A program made the translations under genes and the position numbers. From Erysipelotrichaceae bacterium (GTDB taxonomy: Bacteria; Bacillota_I; Bacilli_A; Erysipelotrichales; Erysipelotrichaceae), in NCBI GenBank assembly GCA_016280635.1, contig JAEEHC010000019.1, positions 1 through 64,000 on the forward strand: DNA of 64,000 bases, given 5' to 3'. The notes beneath the pieces are model-generated. The model was not told where the DNA came from. It searched no databases and saw only the letters and a list, made by a program, of their open reading frames with translations. Position 1 is the stretch's first letter. Each line of letters opens with the position of its first letter. Positions 1 through 8,488 of this stretch are shown piece after piece.

Positions 1-68
1 ATGTGGCCGTTTTCCTGGAAGTAATCCAAAAACATTCTTCTGATCTGATCACTGCTTAACTGTTTCAT
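1..68 (-). CDS. alaS: Alanyl-tRNA synthetase, N-terminal fragment (cut by window edge)
   Basis: Only the first 22 codons are in the window. They read from an ATG at 66-68 and match the conserved AlaRS start: a Leu-Ser-Ser run, then an Ile-Arg-Arg-x-Phe-Leu-x-x-Phe pattern and Asn-Gly-His. AlaRS charges tRNA-Ala with alanine in the cytoplasm. A Shine-Dalgarno AAGGAG lies just upstream, and the gene sits directly behind a T-box leader whose candidate specifier is an Ala codon, which supports the call. The remainder lies beyond position 1. Confidence 0.85.
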   Translation of the reverse strand, partial: MKQLSSDQIRRMFLDYFQENGH

Positions 69-85
69 TTTCTTCTCTCCTTACA

Positions 86-310
86 AATAAAAAATCGTCC
101 TGTTCAGGAACGATTTCATCGCGGTACCATCCTGTTTCAGGCCCTGAAAGACCTGCACCTTAATTACTCCCGTTAACGCCGGGTTACGTCAATGTTTGCA
201 TTGCACAATGCGAATAGCTTCAATCGCTTCCCCTGACAGTTTTCACCGTCCACTGTCTCTCTGCAAGGTTATCACGGTTTACTGGTTCCGCATATCGCTT
301 TCCGCTGAAA
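86..310 (-). ncRNA. T-box riboswitch leader of alaS (Ala specifier GCT)
   Basis: On the minus strand the leader has an AGAGAG-type Stem I element (near 250) and a GAAGCT stretch near 220 whose GCT is a candidate alanine specifier. The T-box core TGGTACCGC (plus 121-129) follows, then an intrinsic terminator hairpin at 92-116 with a T-run. T-box leaders sense uncharged tRNA: binding stabilises an antiterminator and allows synthetase transcription. The specifier is read by eye from its place before the T-box, without folding. Confidence 0.88.
92..116 (-). terminator. Attenuator hairpin of the alaS T-box
   Basis: An inverted repeat of about 11 pairs with a two-base loop and one bulged base, followed on the minus strand by TTTTATTTG. 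It lies between the T-box core and the alaS ribosome binding site, the standard place for the regulated terminator. Confidence 0.8.
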
Positions 311-319
311 ATTATAGCA
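311..319 (-). promoter_or_regulatory. Extended -10 promoter of the alaS leader
   Basis: The minus strand reads TGCTATAAT, a perfect -10 hexamer with a TGn extension, just upstream of the T-box leader. No good -35 element is seen at the usual spacing, as allowed for extended -10 promoters. Confidence 0.55.
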
Positions 320-343
320 CAAAGATTTTTCTTTTGTATAGCA

Positions 344-727
344 TTATTTCTCCGCAGGCAGAACAGCTTCATCATCAAGGATGATGATTCCGTCTTCGTC
401 CCATCTTCCGGCAACGAGAGTCATTTCTATGCTGAAATCATCCGACGTTCCTTCATGGCATATCCTGACATCACGGATTTCTCCTGTTCCCGGGTAAGTC
501 TCATGCATGTAATCAGATAATTCAGAAAGAACATCATCAGTTTCCAGCTTGAAGTACCTGTCTTTTCGGTAGTATTTCGGTGCTCTTCGGATCAGAGTGC
601 TTTTATTCTTTCTGTTTGCCATTTTATCTAAAAACTGCCAGAACCCATTTATCATCGCCCGATCAAAAATCTTTTGTATTTTTTCTTCATGATCGTCACC
701 GTTCCTGCAGAATACACTAACATACAT
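344..727 (-). CDS. Hypothetical protein, 127 aa
   Basis: I do not recognise this family. The product is soluble-looking, with a basic middle (residues about 37-60, rich in Arg/Lys) and an acidic C-terminus ending in a run of Ile and Asp. No signal peptide or membrane segment is visible. Its ATG overlaps the stop of the upstream 65-residue gene by one base (TAATG), so the two are translationally coupled. Both sit at the 3' end of the mnmA-recD2-formyl-THF cyclo-ligase run and are probably co-transcribed with it. Function is unknown. Confidence 0.6.
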   Translation of the reverse strand: MYVSVFCRNGDDHEEKIQKIFDRAMINGFWQFLDKMANRKNKSTLIRRAPKYYRKDRYFKLETDDVLSELSDYMHETYPGTGEIRDVRICHEGTSDDFSIEMTLVAGRWDEDGIIILDDEAVLPAEK

Positions 728-924
728 TAACCCGGTTTCATAAGAACATCTCGCATCTGTTCAAGGGTGAAAATCCGGCTGTACAGTTCAAGATGTCTGG
801 CCTTATTTCTGCGACTGGTATGGTATCCGATCTGTTTTCGGCACCAGTCATCCATGATTTTCTGTACTTCCGGTTTCTTCAGAGAAATCGTTCTTGTCTT
901 TTCAGATTTCATACGCTTTACCAT
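727..924 (-). CDS. Hypothetical small basic protein, 65 aa
   Basis: A short Lys/Arg-rich protein with no recognisable domain. The ATG at 922-924 is preceded by GGAG at good spacing, 12 bases after the stop of the cyclo-ligase gene, and its stop overlaps the start of the next gene by one base. The start signal and coupling argue for a real gene rather than a chance frame. The composition and a possible helix around residues 15-45 would suit nucleic-acid binding, but that is only a guess from charge. Confidence 0.55.
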   Translation of the reverse strand: MVKRMKSEKTRTISLKKPEVQKIMDDWCRKQIGYHTSRRNKARHLELYSRIFTLEQMRDVLMKPG

Positions 925-936
925 GGGCTCTCCTTA

Positions 937-1500
937 TCAGATCAGGCTTATGTTCCGGTAAACGGCATCCTCGGTTATCACCTTGTTCATCCGGATGTCC
1001 TGATCAGTCGTCTCGATCCGTTCCAGTCTCTGAGCCTCAAAGGCCACGGCCACTCTGTCGGCATCCATACCGGCCAGAAAACGGTCGTAATAACCCTTGC
1101 CATGGCCCAGCCGATTCATCTTAGCGTCAAAGCCCACACAGGGTACGATCACCAGGTCGATGGCTTCCCGGTCAATCAGGATGCTGGATGATCTTTCCGG
1201 TTCCCGGATGCCAAAACCATTAAGTACGTATCTCTCCTGCGGGCAGTAGTAAGCCTCCATGCTTTCTCCTCTGACCACCGGGTAACAGATCACCGCTCCC
1301 TTCTGAGCCATGAGCTGATTGAACTCATCGACATTGACTTCCCGCTCATCAGCCAGATAGGAAAGGATCACTTTGGTTCCCTGCAGTTCCGGCTGGCTTA
1401 CCAGCCGCTGGCAGATGCGGTGGGAAAAGGCGGCCTTTTCACTTCCGGTGAGCATCTCCACTCTTTCCCGGATGATCTGGCGCTGCTGGGATTTACTCAT
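937..1500 (-). CDS. 5-formyltetrahydrofolate cyclo-ligase
   Basis: Converts 5-formyl-THF to 5,10-methenyl-THF with ATP, returning a storage folate to one-carbon metabolism. The family signature is clear: an N-terminal Lys/Arg-rich helix, a central YPVV strand, and the conserved NRLGHGKGYYDRFL nucleotide and substrate loop near residues 133-146. I start it at the ATG at 1498-1500, which has AGGAGG nine bases upstream; an in-frame TTG two codons earlier is less likely. The start overlaps the recD2 stop by eight bases, so translation is coupled. Length, about 187 residues, is normal for the family. Confidence 0.93.
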   Translation of the reverse strand: MSKSQQRQIIRERVEMLTGSEKAAFSHRICQRLVSQPELQGTKVILSYLADEREVNVDEFNQLMAQKGAVICYPVVRGESMEAYYCPQERYVLNGFGIREPERSSSILIDREAIDLVIVPCVGFDAKMNRLGHGKGYYDRFLAGMDADRVAVAFEAQRLERIETTDQDIRMNKVITEDAVYRNISLI

Positions 1501-3661
1501 GGTCAAAGGCCTCCTGAATTCTTTCCTTGAGAGTTGTTCTTCTTACATAATGATCAACGGTGGTGATGCCCTTGTAGAAGGCTGCCTTTTCACCGATGAT
1601 GATCAGGCTGCGGTAAGCCCGGCTTACCGCCGTATAGATCAGCCGCTTCTGCAGCATGATGCCGTAATCCAGGTCCATTGGCAGAATGACGATTGGGTAC
1701 TCACTGCCCTGAGCCTTGTGAACGGAGATGCAGTAGGCGTGGGTAATGTTGCCGAAGGTCTCCCGGGTATATTCCACGATCCTACCGTCAAAGTCGCAGA
1801 TCAGCCGGTCCTGGCCATTGACATCTTCCTTAGCGTAGATGATCTCCTCCAGGATGCCGATGTCGCCGTTGAAGACGTCGTCATCCGGCTGATTCTTGAG
1901 CTGGATGATCTTGTCCTGCTCTCTGAAGGTCCGGTAGCCGGCCTTCAGTTCCCGCTTGTCTTTGCCCGGCGGGTTGAAGCGCTTCTGCAGGGCGACATTG
2001 AGATTGTTGATGCCGTTCAGTCCCATGTGCTTGGGGGAAAGCACCTGAACATTCATGAAGCCGTCCTTCAGGGTGTCGTAATTATTCAGAGCGTGCTCAA
2101 CGACCTGCAGGGTCAGAGGGGTTATGTCCCGGCGGTCAGTTTCAAAGAAGCGCACGTCGTTTTCGTTGGGTATGCTGTCGCAGGCGTCATTGCGGATGTC
2201 GGAAGCCAGGGAGATGATGTCGCTGCCTTCCTGCTGGCGGTAGATCTTTTCCAGTTTGATGCACTCAAAACAATCGCTTTCGATCATGTCCCTTAAGACC
2301 GCTCCCATGGCTACCGAGGGCAGCTGATCGGCATCACCGATCAGGATCAGCTTCTTCAGCGAACCGCAGGCCTTCAGCAGGTTATGGAAGAGGTAGATGT
2401 CAACCATCGAGAACTCATCGATGATTAGAATGTCCACAGTCAGGGGATCATCCTGGTCCTTGGCGAACCTGCCGGTCTCCTTGTCCCACAATAACAGCGA
2501 GTGGATGGTCTTGGCCGGGGCACTGGTCAGTTCGTTGAGCCGCTTGGCCGCCCGGCCGGTCGGGGCCAGCAGGTTGAGGCTGCACATCGGATAGATGCGC
2601 CGGCACAGTTCGATCATGCCCTTGACAATGGTGCTCTTTCCGGTACCGGGGCCGCCGGTCAGAATGAGCAGGTCATTTTCAAAGAAGGACATGATGGCCT
2701 CCAGCTGCTTTTCCTGATACTCGATGCCCAGCTGCTGTTGGACTTCCTCCAGATTGCTTTTTAACAGTTTTTCATCCGGTCTCTGCAGGGGAATGGCGGG
2801 AAACCAGGAAAGATAGGAGGCAACAAAGCGTTCGGCATCATACTGGGTAATGGGATAGATGCGCTCGTTTTCAATCTGCACGCGCCGGTTAATCATCAGC
2901 TGGTCAATGATGTCGTCGCAGTTGATCTCGCAACGTCTGGTCAGTTCATCAGTAAATTCATCCAGACCGATGTAACTGTCGCCGTTGCGCATGCACAGAT
3001 CCATTAACAGATTCTCCGCCAGAGCGCACTGACGGTTAAGATCCTGTGGGTCAATCCCGATGGAAAGGGCAAAACGGTCAATGGTCGCAAAACCGATGCC
3101 GCCGACTTCCGGTATTACCTGATAGGGATTGGTGGTCAGAATGCCCATCATCTCTTCGCCATAGTGGTTTCTGATCCGGATGATGCTCTTCATGGTCAGA
3201 TGATGGCTCATCAGAAAGATGTTGTCGCTGTCCTGCTCGCTTCTGATCCCTTCCAGAATCCCCTGGCGACGCTTTTCGGTCATCCGGGGGACCTCGTCGA
3301 GGACGGAACTGTCGCTTCTGATCCTTTCGATCAGATTCAGTCCCAGAGCATCAACCAATTCGGTCGCGTATTTGCGGCCGATACCTCTGAACTGGCTGGA
3401 AGATAGATAACTGATCAGATCCTCGCGGTTATCGGCGATCTGCTTCTGACAGGATTCAATCTGAAACTGGATGCCGTAGCGGGGATGCTCGACATAGTCG
3501 CCTTCCAGGATGTATAGCTTATCCCTGTCCGGCTTGTCCAGATAGCCCCGGACCACGACTTCCTCATCGGTACGGGAATCCTGTAAGGCAAAAACGGCTA
3601 CGGTGTAGCCATTGTCTTCTCTGTAGTAGATTACCTTTTCAAAGTGTCCCTTAATTTCCAT
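1493..3661 (-). CDS. recD2: RecD2-type ATP-dependent DNA helicase
   Basis: A superfamily 1B 5'-3' helicase acting in DNA repair and replication-stress tolerance in bacteria lacking RecBCD. The order is an N-terminal OB-like region beginning MEIKGHFEKV, helix-hairpin-helix repeats (GIGRKYA and GGIGFATIDRF), then the motor. Walker A (GGPGTGKST) is near residue 337, motif II is DEFSMVD, and a C-terminal YTAVSRA motif VI follows. I start it at the ATG ending at 3661, giving 722 residues. An in-frame frame extends to 3751 but lies wholly inside mnmA and lacks family sequence. The start overlaps the mnmA stop by 11 bases. Confidence 0.93.
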   Translation of the reverse strand: MEIKGHFEKVIYYREDNGYTVAVFALQDSRTDEEVVVRGYLDKPDRDKLYILEGDYVEHPRYGIQFQIESCQKQIADNREDLISYLSSSQFRGIGRKYATELVDALGLNLIERIRSDSSVLDEVPRMTEKRRQGILEGIRSEQDSDNIFLMSHHLTMKSIIRIRNHYGEEMMGILTTNPYQVIPEVGGIGFATIDRFALSIGIDPQDLNRQCALAENLLMDLCMRNGDSYIGLDEFTDELTRRCEINCDDIIDQLMINRRVQIENERIYPITQYDAERFVASYLSWFPAIPLQRPDEKLLKSNLEEVQQQLGIEYQEKQLEAIMSFFENDLLILTGGPGTGKSTIVKGMIELCRRIYPMCSLNLLAPTGRAAKRLNELTSAPAKTIHSLLLWDKETGRFAKDQDDPLTVDILIIDEFSMVDIYLFHNLLKACGSLKKLILIGDADQLPSVAMGAVLRDMIESDCFECIKLEKIYRQQEGSDIISLASDIRNDACDSIPNENDVRFFETDRRDITPLTLQVVEHALNNYDTLKDGFMNVQVLSPKHMGLNGINNLNVALQKRFNPPGKDKRELKAGYRTFREQDKIIQLKNQPDDDVFNGDIGILEEIIYAKEDVNGQDRLICDFDGRIVEYTRETFGNITHAYCISVHKAQGSEYPIVILPMDLDYGIMLQKRLIYTAVSRAYRSLIIIGEKAAFYKGITTVDHYVRRTTLKERIQEAFDHE

Positions 3662-4781
3662 GGATATGCCTGTAAACCAGTTGGCTGTGTTCTTCGCCAT
3701 TGATGAAGGTCTGTTCGATGACCGAACCGCCGATGCACTTGTCACCGTCATAGAAGACCGCCTGCTGGCCTGGTGTTACTGCCTTTACCAGCTGGGGGTA
3801 GCGGACCAATAGATGATCCTCATCAAGATATTCCAGAGAGACCGGGTTGTCCTGCTGGCGGTAGCGGAACTTAGCCGCCCCGTTAAAGGGCAAGCTGACA
3901 TCATCCAGCCAGTTGAGGTGGGAAACGATGCAGCTGTCGGAATAAAGCCACTGTTCTTCATTCTGACAGGCTACATAAAGCTCATTGGTCGTTACGTCCT
4001 TGCCGACCACAAACCAGCGTCCGTGATCGCCGCCGATGCCCAGACCCTTGCGCTGACCGATGGTGTAGTACATGACGCCCATGTGGCTGCCGACCTTCTG
4101 GCCGCTGGCCACATCAATGATGTCGCCGTCCTTAGCCGGCAGATAGTTATTGAGAAACTGACGGAAGTTGCGTTCACCGATGAAGCAGATGCCGGTGGAA
4201 TCCTTCTTGGCCGCCACGGAGATATTCAGTTCAGCTGCTATACGTCTTACCTCCGGCTTGTCGATGTCAGCCAGTGGAAATAATGTATGGGCAAAGCAGT
4301 CCCGGTTGACCTGAGCCAGGAAGTAAGACTGGTCCTTGTTAAGGTCATGGGCCTTATAGAGAAAGCCATTCTCGCTTCTGGCATAGTGGCCGGTCGCAAA
4401 GGTGTCAAAGCCCAGCTGCTGGCCATGGCGGAAGAAAGCGTCAAACTTGATGTACTTGTTGCACAGGATGTCGGGATTGGGGGTCCTTCCTGCCTTGTAT
4501 TCCTCAATGAAATTGGTAAAGACGTCATCCCAGTATTCCTTGATGAAATCCACCCGGTACAGGGGAATGTCCAGGGTTTCGGCAACGCTCTTGGCGTCCA
4601 GGTAGTCCTGCTCCTGGGGACAGATGTCGTTGGTGATGGTGTCATTTCCCATGATGTCGTTATTGGCAAAGGCATCCCAGTTGCGCATGAAACAGCCGGA
4701 CACTTCATGGCCCTGCTGTTTCAGTAAGTATGCCGCTACGGCGGAATCGACACCGCCGGATAATCCAATTAAGACCTTCAT
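3651..4781 (-). CDS. mnmA: tRNA-specific 2-thiouridylase MnmA
   Basis: Installs sulfur at C2 of wobble U34 in tRNA-Glu, -Gln and -Lys. The N-terminal PP-loop SGGVDS (residues about 8-13) activates the uridine with ATP. The two catalytic cysteines are visible in DILCNKY and STGICFIGER, and the C-terminal region has the usual beta-barrel sequence. Length (376 aa) is normal. It is followed directly by recD2, and the GH25 gene lies 24 bases upstream on the same strand. Sulfur probably comes from a cysteine desulfurase; the only one in the window is SufS at 20482-21711. Confidence 0.96.
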   Translation of the reverse strand: MKVLIGLSGGVDSAVAAYLLKQQGHEVSGCFMRNWDAFANNDIMGNDTITNDICPQEQDYLDAKSVAETLDIPLYRVDFIKEYWDDVFTNFIEEYKAGRTPNPDILCNKYIKFDAFFRHGQQLGFDTFATGHYARSENGFLYKAHDLNKDQSYFLAQVNRDCFAHTLFPLADIDKPEVRRIAAELNISVAAKKDSTGICFIGERNFRQFLNNYLPAKDGDIIDVASGQKVGSHMGVMYYTIGQRKGLGIGGDHGRWFVVGKDVTTNELYVACQNEEQWLYSDSCIVSHLNWLDDVSLPFNGAAKFRYRQQDNPVSLEYLDEDHLLVRYPQLVKAVTPGQQAVFYDGDKCIGGSVIEQTFINGEEHSQLVYRHIHGN

Positions 4782-4805
4782 TTATAGACCTCTTGGTTTG
4801 GTATT

Positions 4806-6575
4806 CTAATAACCGTTGAGATGATTCTCCCGGCTGTAGCTGGGATAGTCAAACAGGGCCAGATCCATGTCAATGCGGCCTCTTAAGCCGGCAACCTTGC
4901 CGTCAGAGGTATACTGCCAGATCGTATAAGTGCCCTTGTAGTGCAGATTGGCATTCAGGGTCGACCACTGGGCCAGGGCTACCCCGGCCAGGTCAGTGCC
5001 CTTGGGGCCGTACTGCTTCAGAAATTCCTTATCCAGTTTGCGGAGATTGGAGGCGGGGCTGTAGAGGACCACGTCATAGCCAGCCTGACGCAGGGTATCG
5101 CAGTATTTCTTGATGATCAGCTGTTGGGTGTCAGCCGGCAGGGAAGTCTGCGAATAATGTTCAAAGTCCATCATGATCGGGTATTCAAACTGATAGTTGT
5201 CCCGGGAAAGATGGTAAAGAAGTGACATCGCTTCTTCCAGCGCCGATTCTTCATCCGTGCACATGACATAATGGTAGATGCCGACATCAAGCCCGGCGGC
5301 CTTGGCATTGCGGTAATTGGCCTTGAAGTACTGGTCCTGATAGCCCTTGGTCAGGGTCGAATAGGCCATGCGCAGATAGGCGAAGTCAAAGCCCTGAGAC
5401 TTGACCTTCTGCCAGTCGGACAGGGAGATGCCGCCCTGCCACTTGGAGACATCCAGGCCGTTGGCCACAAAGCGGTTGGAAACCTCGACCCTGATGTCTA
5501 CCTTGTCCTTACCGTCGGAAGAATAGGCGGTGATGACGGTATTTCCGTAACCGTTGGCCGTAATCAGGCCATCAGCGGAAACGGAAGCGATTTTTTCATC
5601 AGCCGATTTATAGAGAACATGGGCATCAGCGTTGATCGACTGGAAGGCAGTGTTGCACTGGAAAATGTGATCCTTCATCATCGGTACGCAGACGACCGGG
5701 ATCTGAATGTCACTGATCTTGACTTCCACCTTATAGCTGCAGCGCAGCCCATTGGCGGAATTGGCCCAGATGGTGGTCTTGCCGACACTTAGGGCCGAAA
5801 CCCGGCCATCCTGGCCGACGCTGGCTACCTTGGGGTTGGTGGATGAGTAGGTTACCGCTCCGACCTGTTCCTCATTGCCGATGGTTACCTTCTGGGTGTT
5901 GTCCCGGCCCAGCAGGATGACCAGCGAAGACTTGGCGAAGCTCATTCTGGCGGCTTCACTCTCCACTTCAAAACTGACGGTCTGCTTCAGACCGTTGCCG
6001 GTCATTACCTCTACCGTGGTGCTGCCTTCCTTAAGCGCTCTGACCATACCCTGCTCATCAACGGACAGGATCTCCTCATCACCGATAGTAAAACTGACTT
6101 TCTGGAAACTCTCTTCCGGCGTTACCTCATATTCGATCTGATAGCGGTCCTTGACCCGGATAGTGGCTTCATTTCTGTCCAGACTTAATTGCTGGGGCTT
6201 TTCAAAGATGTTGATCTTCATGACCCGCACGATCTTGCGGGAGGTCAGGGTTATTTCGCAATAACCCGGTTTCAAGGCCGTCAGCAGGCCGTTCTTGTCC
6301 ACGGTGGCAATGGTCTCATCGCTGCTCTGGTATTTTACCTTGGCGCTGCCGCAGCCGTGCCCCATCTTAATGGGATTGATCTGGTACTGCTGACTTTCCA
6401 TCAGGTCGGCTTCCTTTTCCCTTAGCAGCATGTTATAGGGTTCCTGGTAATTATAGGTTGGATCGATCAGCGCCAAAAAAGTATCCCTGTGCGTCCAGAT
6501 CAGAACGGAAAGGATACTCACAAGGACAAACAGGGTCAATGCCAGAATGATCTTGATTCTGATCTTAGCCTTCAA
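4806..6575 (-). CDS. Membrane-anchored GH25 lysozyme with Ig-like (BIG2) repeats
   Basis: A cell-wall muramidase. Residues about 7-28 form an uncleaved-looking signal anchor. About four bacterial Ig-like repeats follow (roughly 60-370), each with a pattern like D-E-x-I-A-x-V-D-x-x-G-x-x-x-A. The C-terminal GH25 domain starts near residue 371 with DVSKWQG and continues with IYHYV and the catalytic DFEHY. The start is a TTG at 6573-6575, with GGAGG nine bases upstream inside the end of spx; the genes overlap by 11 bases. An anchored wall hydrolase between spx and mnmA is an odd neighbour and suggests a role in growth rather than phage lysis. Confidence 0.9.
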   Translation of the reverse strand: MKAKIRIKIILALTLFVLVSILSVLIWTHRDTFLALIDPTYNYQEPYNMLLREKEADLMESQQYQINPIKMGHGCGSAKVKYQSSDETIATVDKNGLLTALKPGYCEITLTSRKIVRVMKINIFEKPQQLSLDRNEATIRVKDRYQIEYEVTPEESFQKVSFTIGDEEILSVDEQGMVRALKEGSTTVEVMTGNGLKQTVSFEVESEAARMSFAKSSLVILLGRDNTQKVTIGNEEQVGAVTYSSTNPKVASVGQDGRVSALSVGKTTIWANSANGLRCSYKVEVKISDIQIPVVCVPMMKDHIFQCNTAFQSINADAHVLYKSADEKIASVSADGLITANGYGNTVITAYSSDGKDKVDIRVEVSNRFVANGLDVSKWQGGISLSDWQKVKSQGFDFAYLRMAYSTLTKGYQDQYFKANYRNAKAAGLDVGIYHYVMCTDEESALEEAMSLLYHLSRDNYQFEYPIMMDFEHYSQTSLPADTQQLIIKKYCDTLRQAGYDVVLYSPASNLRKLDKEFLKQYGPKGTDLAGVALAQWSTLNANLHYKGTYTIWQYTSDGKVAGLRGRIDMDLALFDYPSYSRENHLNGY

Positions 6576-7011
6576 ACTGATAATCCTCCCTCAGCTTACC
6601 GCAGGTGTCAAAACTCGGGCACTGATTGCCTTCGCATTCACTCTGAAGGTGGCGACGGATCTCCCGGACGTTGAACGCCTCAATTTCCTCTTCGTCATAA
6701 CCGACCATGAAGTTGCGCTCATCGATCATGATCGGCCGCTTCATGGCTGAAGGGTTATTGCGGACAAAGCTGATCAGCTCGCTGGTAGACATCGAATCGA
6801 TGTCGATGTTCTGCTCGCGGATGATCTTGCTGCGCTTGGAGATGATGTCATCAATGCCGTTTTCCGAGCGGCTTAAAATGTATTTCAGTTCGTTTTCCCT
6901 GAGGAGTGAATTGAAAATGTTCTTTTCCACATATGCGACTCCCTTTTCCTTGAGCCAATGCTTGGCCTTCCGGCAGGAAGCACAACCCGGTGAAGTATAG
7001 ATAACCAGCAT
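6565..7011 (-). CDS. spx: Spx/ArsC-family regulator
   Basis: A thioredoxin-fold regulator of the Spx type, which binds RNA polymerase alpha-CTD and redirects transcription under thiol or disulfide stress. The redox CxxC is at residues 10-13 (CASC), and the conserved RPIM segment follows in the second half. AGGAGG precedes the ATG. Unlike typical Spx it has three further cysteines in a C-terminal tail (about residues 127-140). It leads the spx-lysozyme-mnmA-recD2 run. An ArsC-like reductase is less likely because the ArsC active-site arginine set is not evident. Confidence 0.85.
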   Translation of the reverse strand: MLVIYTSPGCASCRKAKHWLKEKGVAYVEKNIFNSLLRENELKYILSRSENGIDDIISKRSKIIREQNIDIDSMSTSELISFVRNNPSAMKRPIMIDERNFMVGYDEEEIEAFNVREIRRHLQSECEGNQCPSFDTCGKLREDYQFEG

Positions 7012-7180
7012 GACTTCGCCTCCTGTTCTGTTAATATCACTGGCGGTGTGAACCGCTCTTGCATAAATGATTCCTGTGAAGGAAAGCCTATTTCCCTTCG
7101 ATTATATTTTACACTCTCAAATGCCCTTAATTCTACAGTGATTTCCCGTTTTTTTCAGGTTGGAAAGACTTTCAGGACAT

Positions 7181-7212
7181 AATAAAGCCTCCCTTAAGCG
7201 GAAGGCTGTATT
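7181..7212 (-). terminator. Terminator of the infC-rpmI-rplT operon
   Basis: A hairpin built on AGCCT/AGGCT with AATA/TATT flanks lies 18 bases after the rplT stop. The U-tract is weak. The 170 bases beyond it, up to spx, hold no gene that I can support. Confidence 0.6.
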
Positions 7213-7229
7213 ATCCTTTTTTACCTTAA

Positions 7230-7598
7230 TTAGGCAGCTGCCTTTTCCAGAGCCTTCTTGGCCTTCTTGGTCAGATCAGTGAAGCCCTTGGGATCGTGAA
7301 TGGCAATCTCGCTGAGCATCTTTCTGTTGATCTCGATCTTGGCCAGCTTCAGGCCGTGCATCAGGTTGGAGTAGTTGATTTCGTTGTTATGGGCGGCGGC
7401 GTTGATACGGGCGATCCATAATCTTCTCATTTCTCTCTTGAGCTGTCTTCTGTCTCTGTAAGCGTACTTCAGTGAATGCATTACCTGCTCATGAGCGGTA
7501 CGGTACAGCGCATGCTTGGAGCCGAAGTAGCCCTTAGCCAGCTTTAAGGTTTTCTTATGACGTCTGTGGGTAACAGGACCAGTCTTAACTCTTGCCAT
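7230..7598 (-). CDS. rplT: Large ribosomal subunit protein bL20
   Basis: A 50S assembly protein that in many bacteria also represses its own operon by binding the leader mRNA. The product begins [16 protein letters not shown] and continues with the Arg-rich [15 protein letters not shown] helix, both hallmarks of bL20. It is 122 residues, near the usual 117-120, with an Ala/Lys-rich tail. It lies 13 bases after rpmI in the classical infC-rpmI-rplT order. Confidence 0.98.
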   Translation of the reverse strand: MARVKTGPVTHRRHKKTLKLAKGYFGSKHALYRTAHEQVMHSLKYAYRDRRQLKREMRRLWIARINAAAHNNEINYSNLMHGLKLAKIEINRKMLSEIAIHDPKGFTDLTKKAKKALEKAAA

Positions 7599-7611
7599 GT
7601 TTCAATTCCTC

Positions 7612-7806
7612 CTACATCTGGATCAGCGTCTTTACACGTCTGTAATCGCTGTCGGATACAAGTGCCTGTTTTCTTAAATGCACTTTCTGCTTGTGGGTCT
7701 TTCTCGGAGCCAGGTGTGAAGTATAAGCGTGGCTTCTCTTCAGCTTGCCACTGCCGGTTACTTTAATTCTCTTAGCCAGAGCTCTTTTGGTTTTCATTTT
7801 CGGCAT
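7612..7806 (-). CDS. rpmI: Large ribosomal subunit protein bL35
   Basis: A 64-residue, very basic protein starting [13 protein letters not shown], with the conserved [17 protein letters not shown] segment. It is a 50S component. The gene lies between infC and rplT with 13-base gaps on each side, each holding a GGAGG-type ribosome binding site. Confidence 0.97.
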   Translation of the reverse strand: MPKMKTKRALAKRIKVTGSGKLKRSHAYTSHLAPRKTHKQKVHLRKQALVSDSDYRRVKTLIQM

Positions 7807-7819
7807 AACTCTTTTCCTC

Positions 7820-8344
7820 CTATTTCTTGATCGGTGACAACGTACAGCTCATTGTATTGCCTTCTAACAACGGCTGCTTTTCCACGTTTGCCACATCGCG
7901 CAGTTCAGCAATGAAATCATTCATGATCTTTTTGCCAACTTCCTGACGAGTAATCATTCGGGCCCGGAAGCGCATGTCGATCTTGACCTTATTGCCTTCA
8001 GCCAGCCACTTGCCGGCCTGCTTGACCTTGGTATTGAAGTCATTGACATCGATGACCGGAGACAGTCTCATGGCCTTGAGTTCCGTCGTCCGCTGATTCT
8101 TCTTGGCTTCCTTCGCCTTCTTCTGCATTTCGAAGCGATATCTGCCGTAGTCCAGTATCTTGCATACCGGAGGCGTAGCCTTGGGGGCTACACAGACCAG
8201 ATCGAGATCGTAACCGTAAGCCTTGTCCAAAGCTTCATTACGAGTCAAAATTCCTAATGAATCGCCATTAGGGGCAATAACCAATACTTCCTTGAAACGA
8301 ATACTCTCATTGACTAAATCGTCATTCTGATTTTTCTTGCTGAT
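7820..8344 (-). CDS. infC: Translation initiation factor IF-3 (probable AUC start)
   Basis: IF-3 binds the 30S subunit, checks the start codon-anticodon match and prevents premature 50S joining. The family N-terminus ([10 protein letters not shown]...VLVIAPNGD) and the C-terminal [17 protein letters not shown] region are clear. Family homology begins at an ATC codon (8342-8344), which sits six bases after a strong AAAGAGGTG ribosome binding site; this gives 174 residues. An upstream in-frame ATG at 8417-8419 lies inside the leader and would add unrelated sequence. Rare AUU/AUC/AUA starts are known for infC and allow IF-3 to repress itself. Confidence 0.93.
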   Translation of the reverse strand: MSKKNQNDDLVNESIRFKEVLVIAPNGDSLGILTRNEALDKAYGYDLDLVCVAPKATPPVCKILDYGRYRFEMQKKAKEAKKNQRTTELKAMRLSPVIDVNDFNTKVKQAGKWLAEGNKVKIDMRFRARMITRQEVGKKIMNDFIAELRDVANVEKQPLLEGNTMSCTLSPIKK

Positions 8345-8349
8345 ACGCA

Positions 8350-8478
8350 ACACCTCTTTCTTTAAAAGAAAAGTGGGCTTGCACCCACCAAAAATCACTC
8401 CAAAGATGATTAGCGGCATTTACCTATGACCCTAAGGGCCATCAGGTGAGAAGGGGTGCTTCTTCTTTCCACATTTCT
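8350..8478 (-). ncRNA. L20-type leader of the infC operon
   Basis: Between the promoter and infC the minus-strand RNA contains a CACCTGATGGCCC/GGGTCATAGGT paired region. A GTGGG-loop-CCCAC hairpin then precedes TTTTCTTTT (plus about 8361-8385), which has the form of an attenuator. Firmicutes infC-rpmI-rplT operons carry an L20-binding leader at this place that causes premature termination when L20 is in excess. Assignment rests on position and this architecture rather than a covariance search. Confidence 0.75.
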
Positions 8479-8488
8479 TTACCCGTAT

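Noticed and set aside
1373-2296. Long plus-strand open frame of 307 codons antisense to recD2 and the cyclo-ligase gene
   Set aside because: It lies opposite two well-supported genes, has low-complexity Val/Asp/Gln-rich translation and no ribosome binding site; a shadow of codon bias.
3662-3751. Thirty-codon upstream extension of RecD2
   Set aside because: Lies entirely inside mnmA, is Ser/Ala/Arg-rich and lacks family similarity; the family N-terminus begins at 3661.
8345-8419. N-terminal extension of IF-3 from the upstream ATG
   Set aside because: It would translate the L20-type leader and attenuator; homology and the ribosome binding site favour the ATC at 8342-8344.
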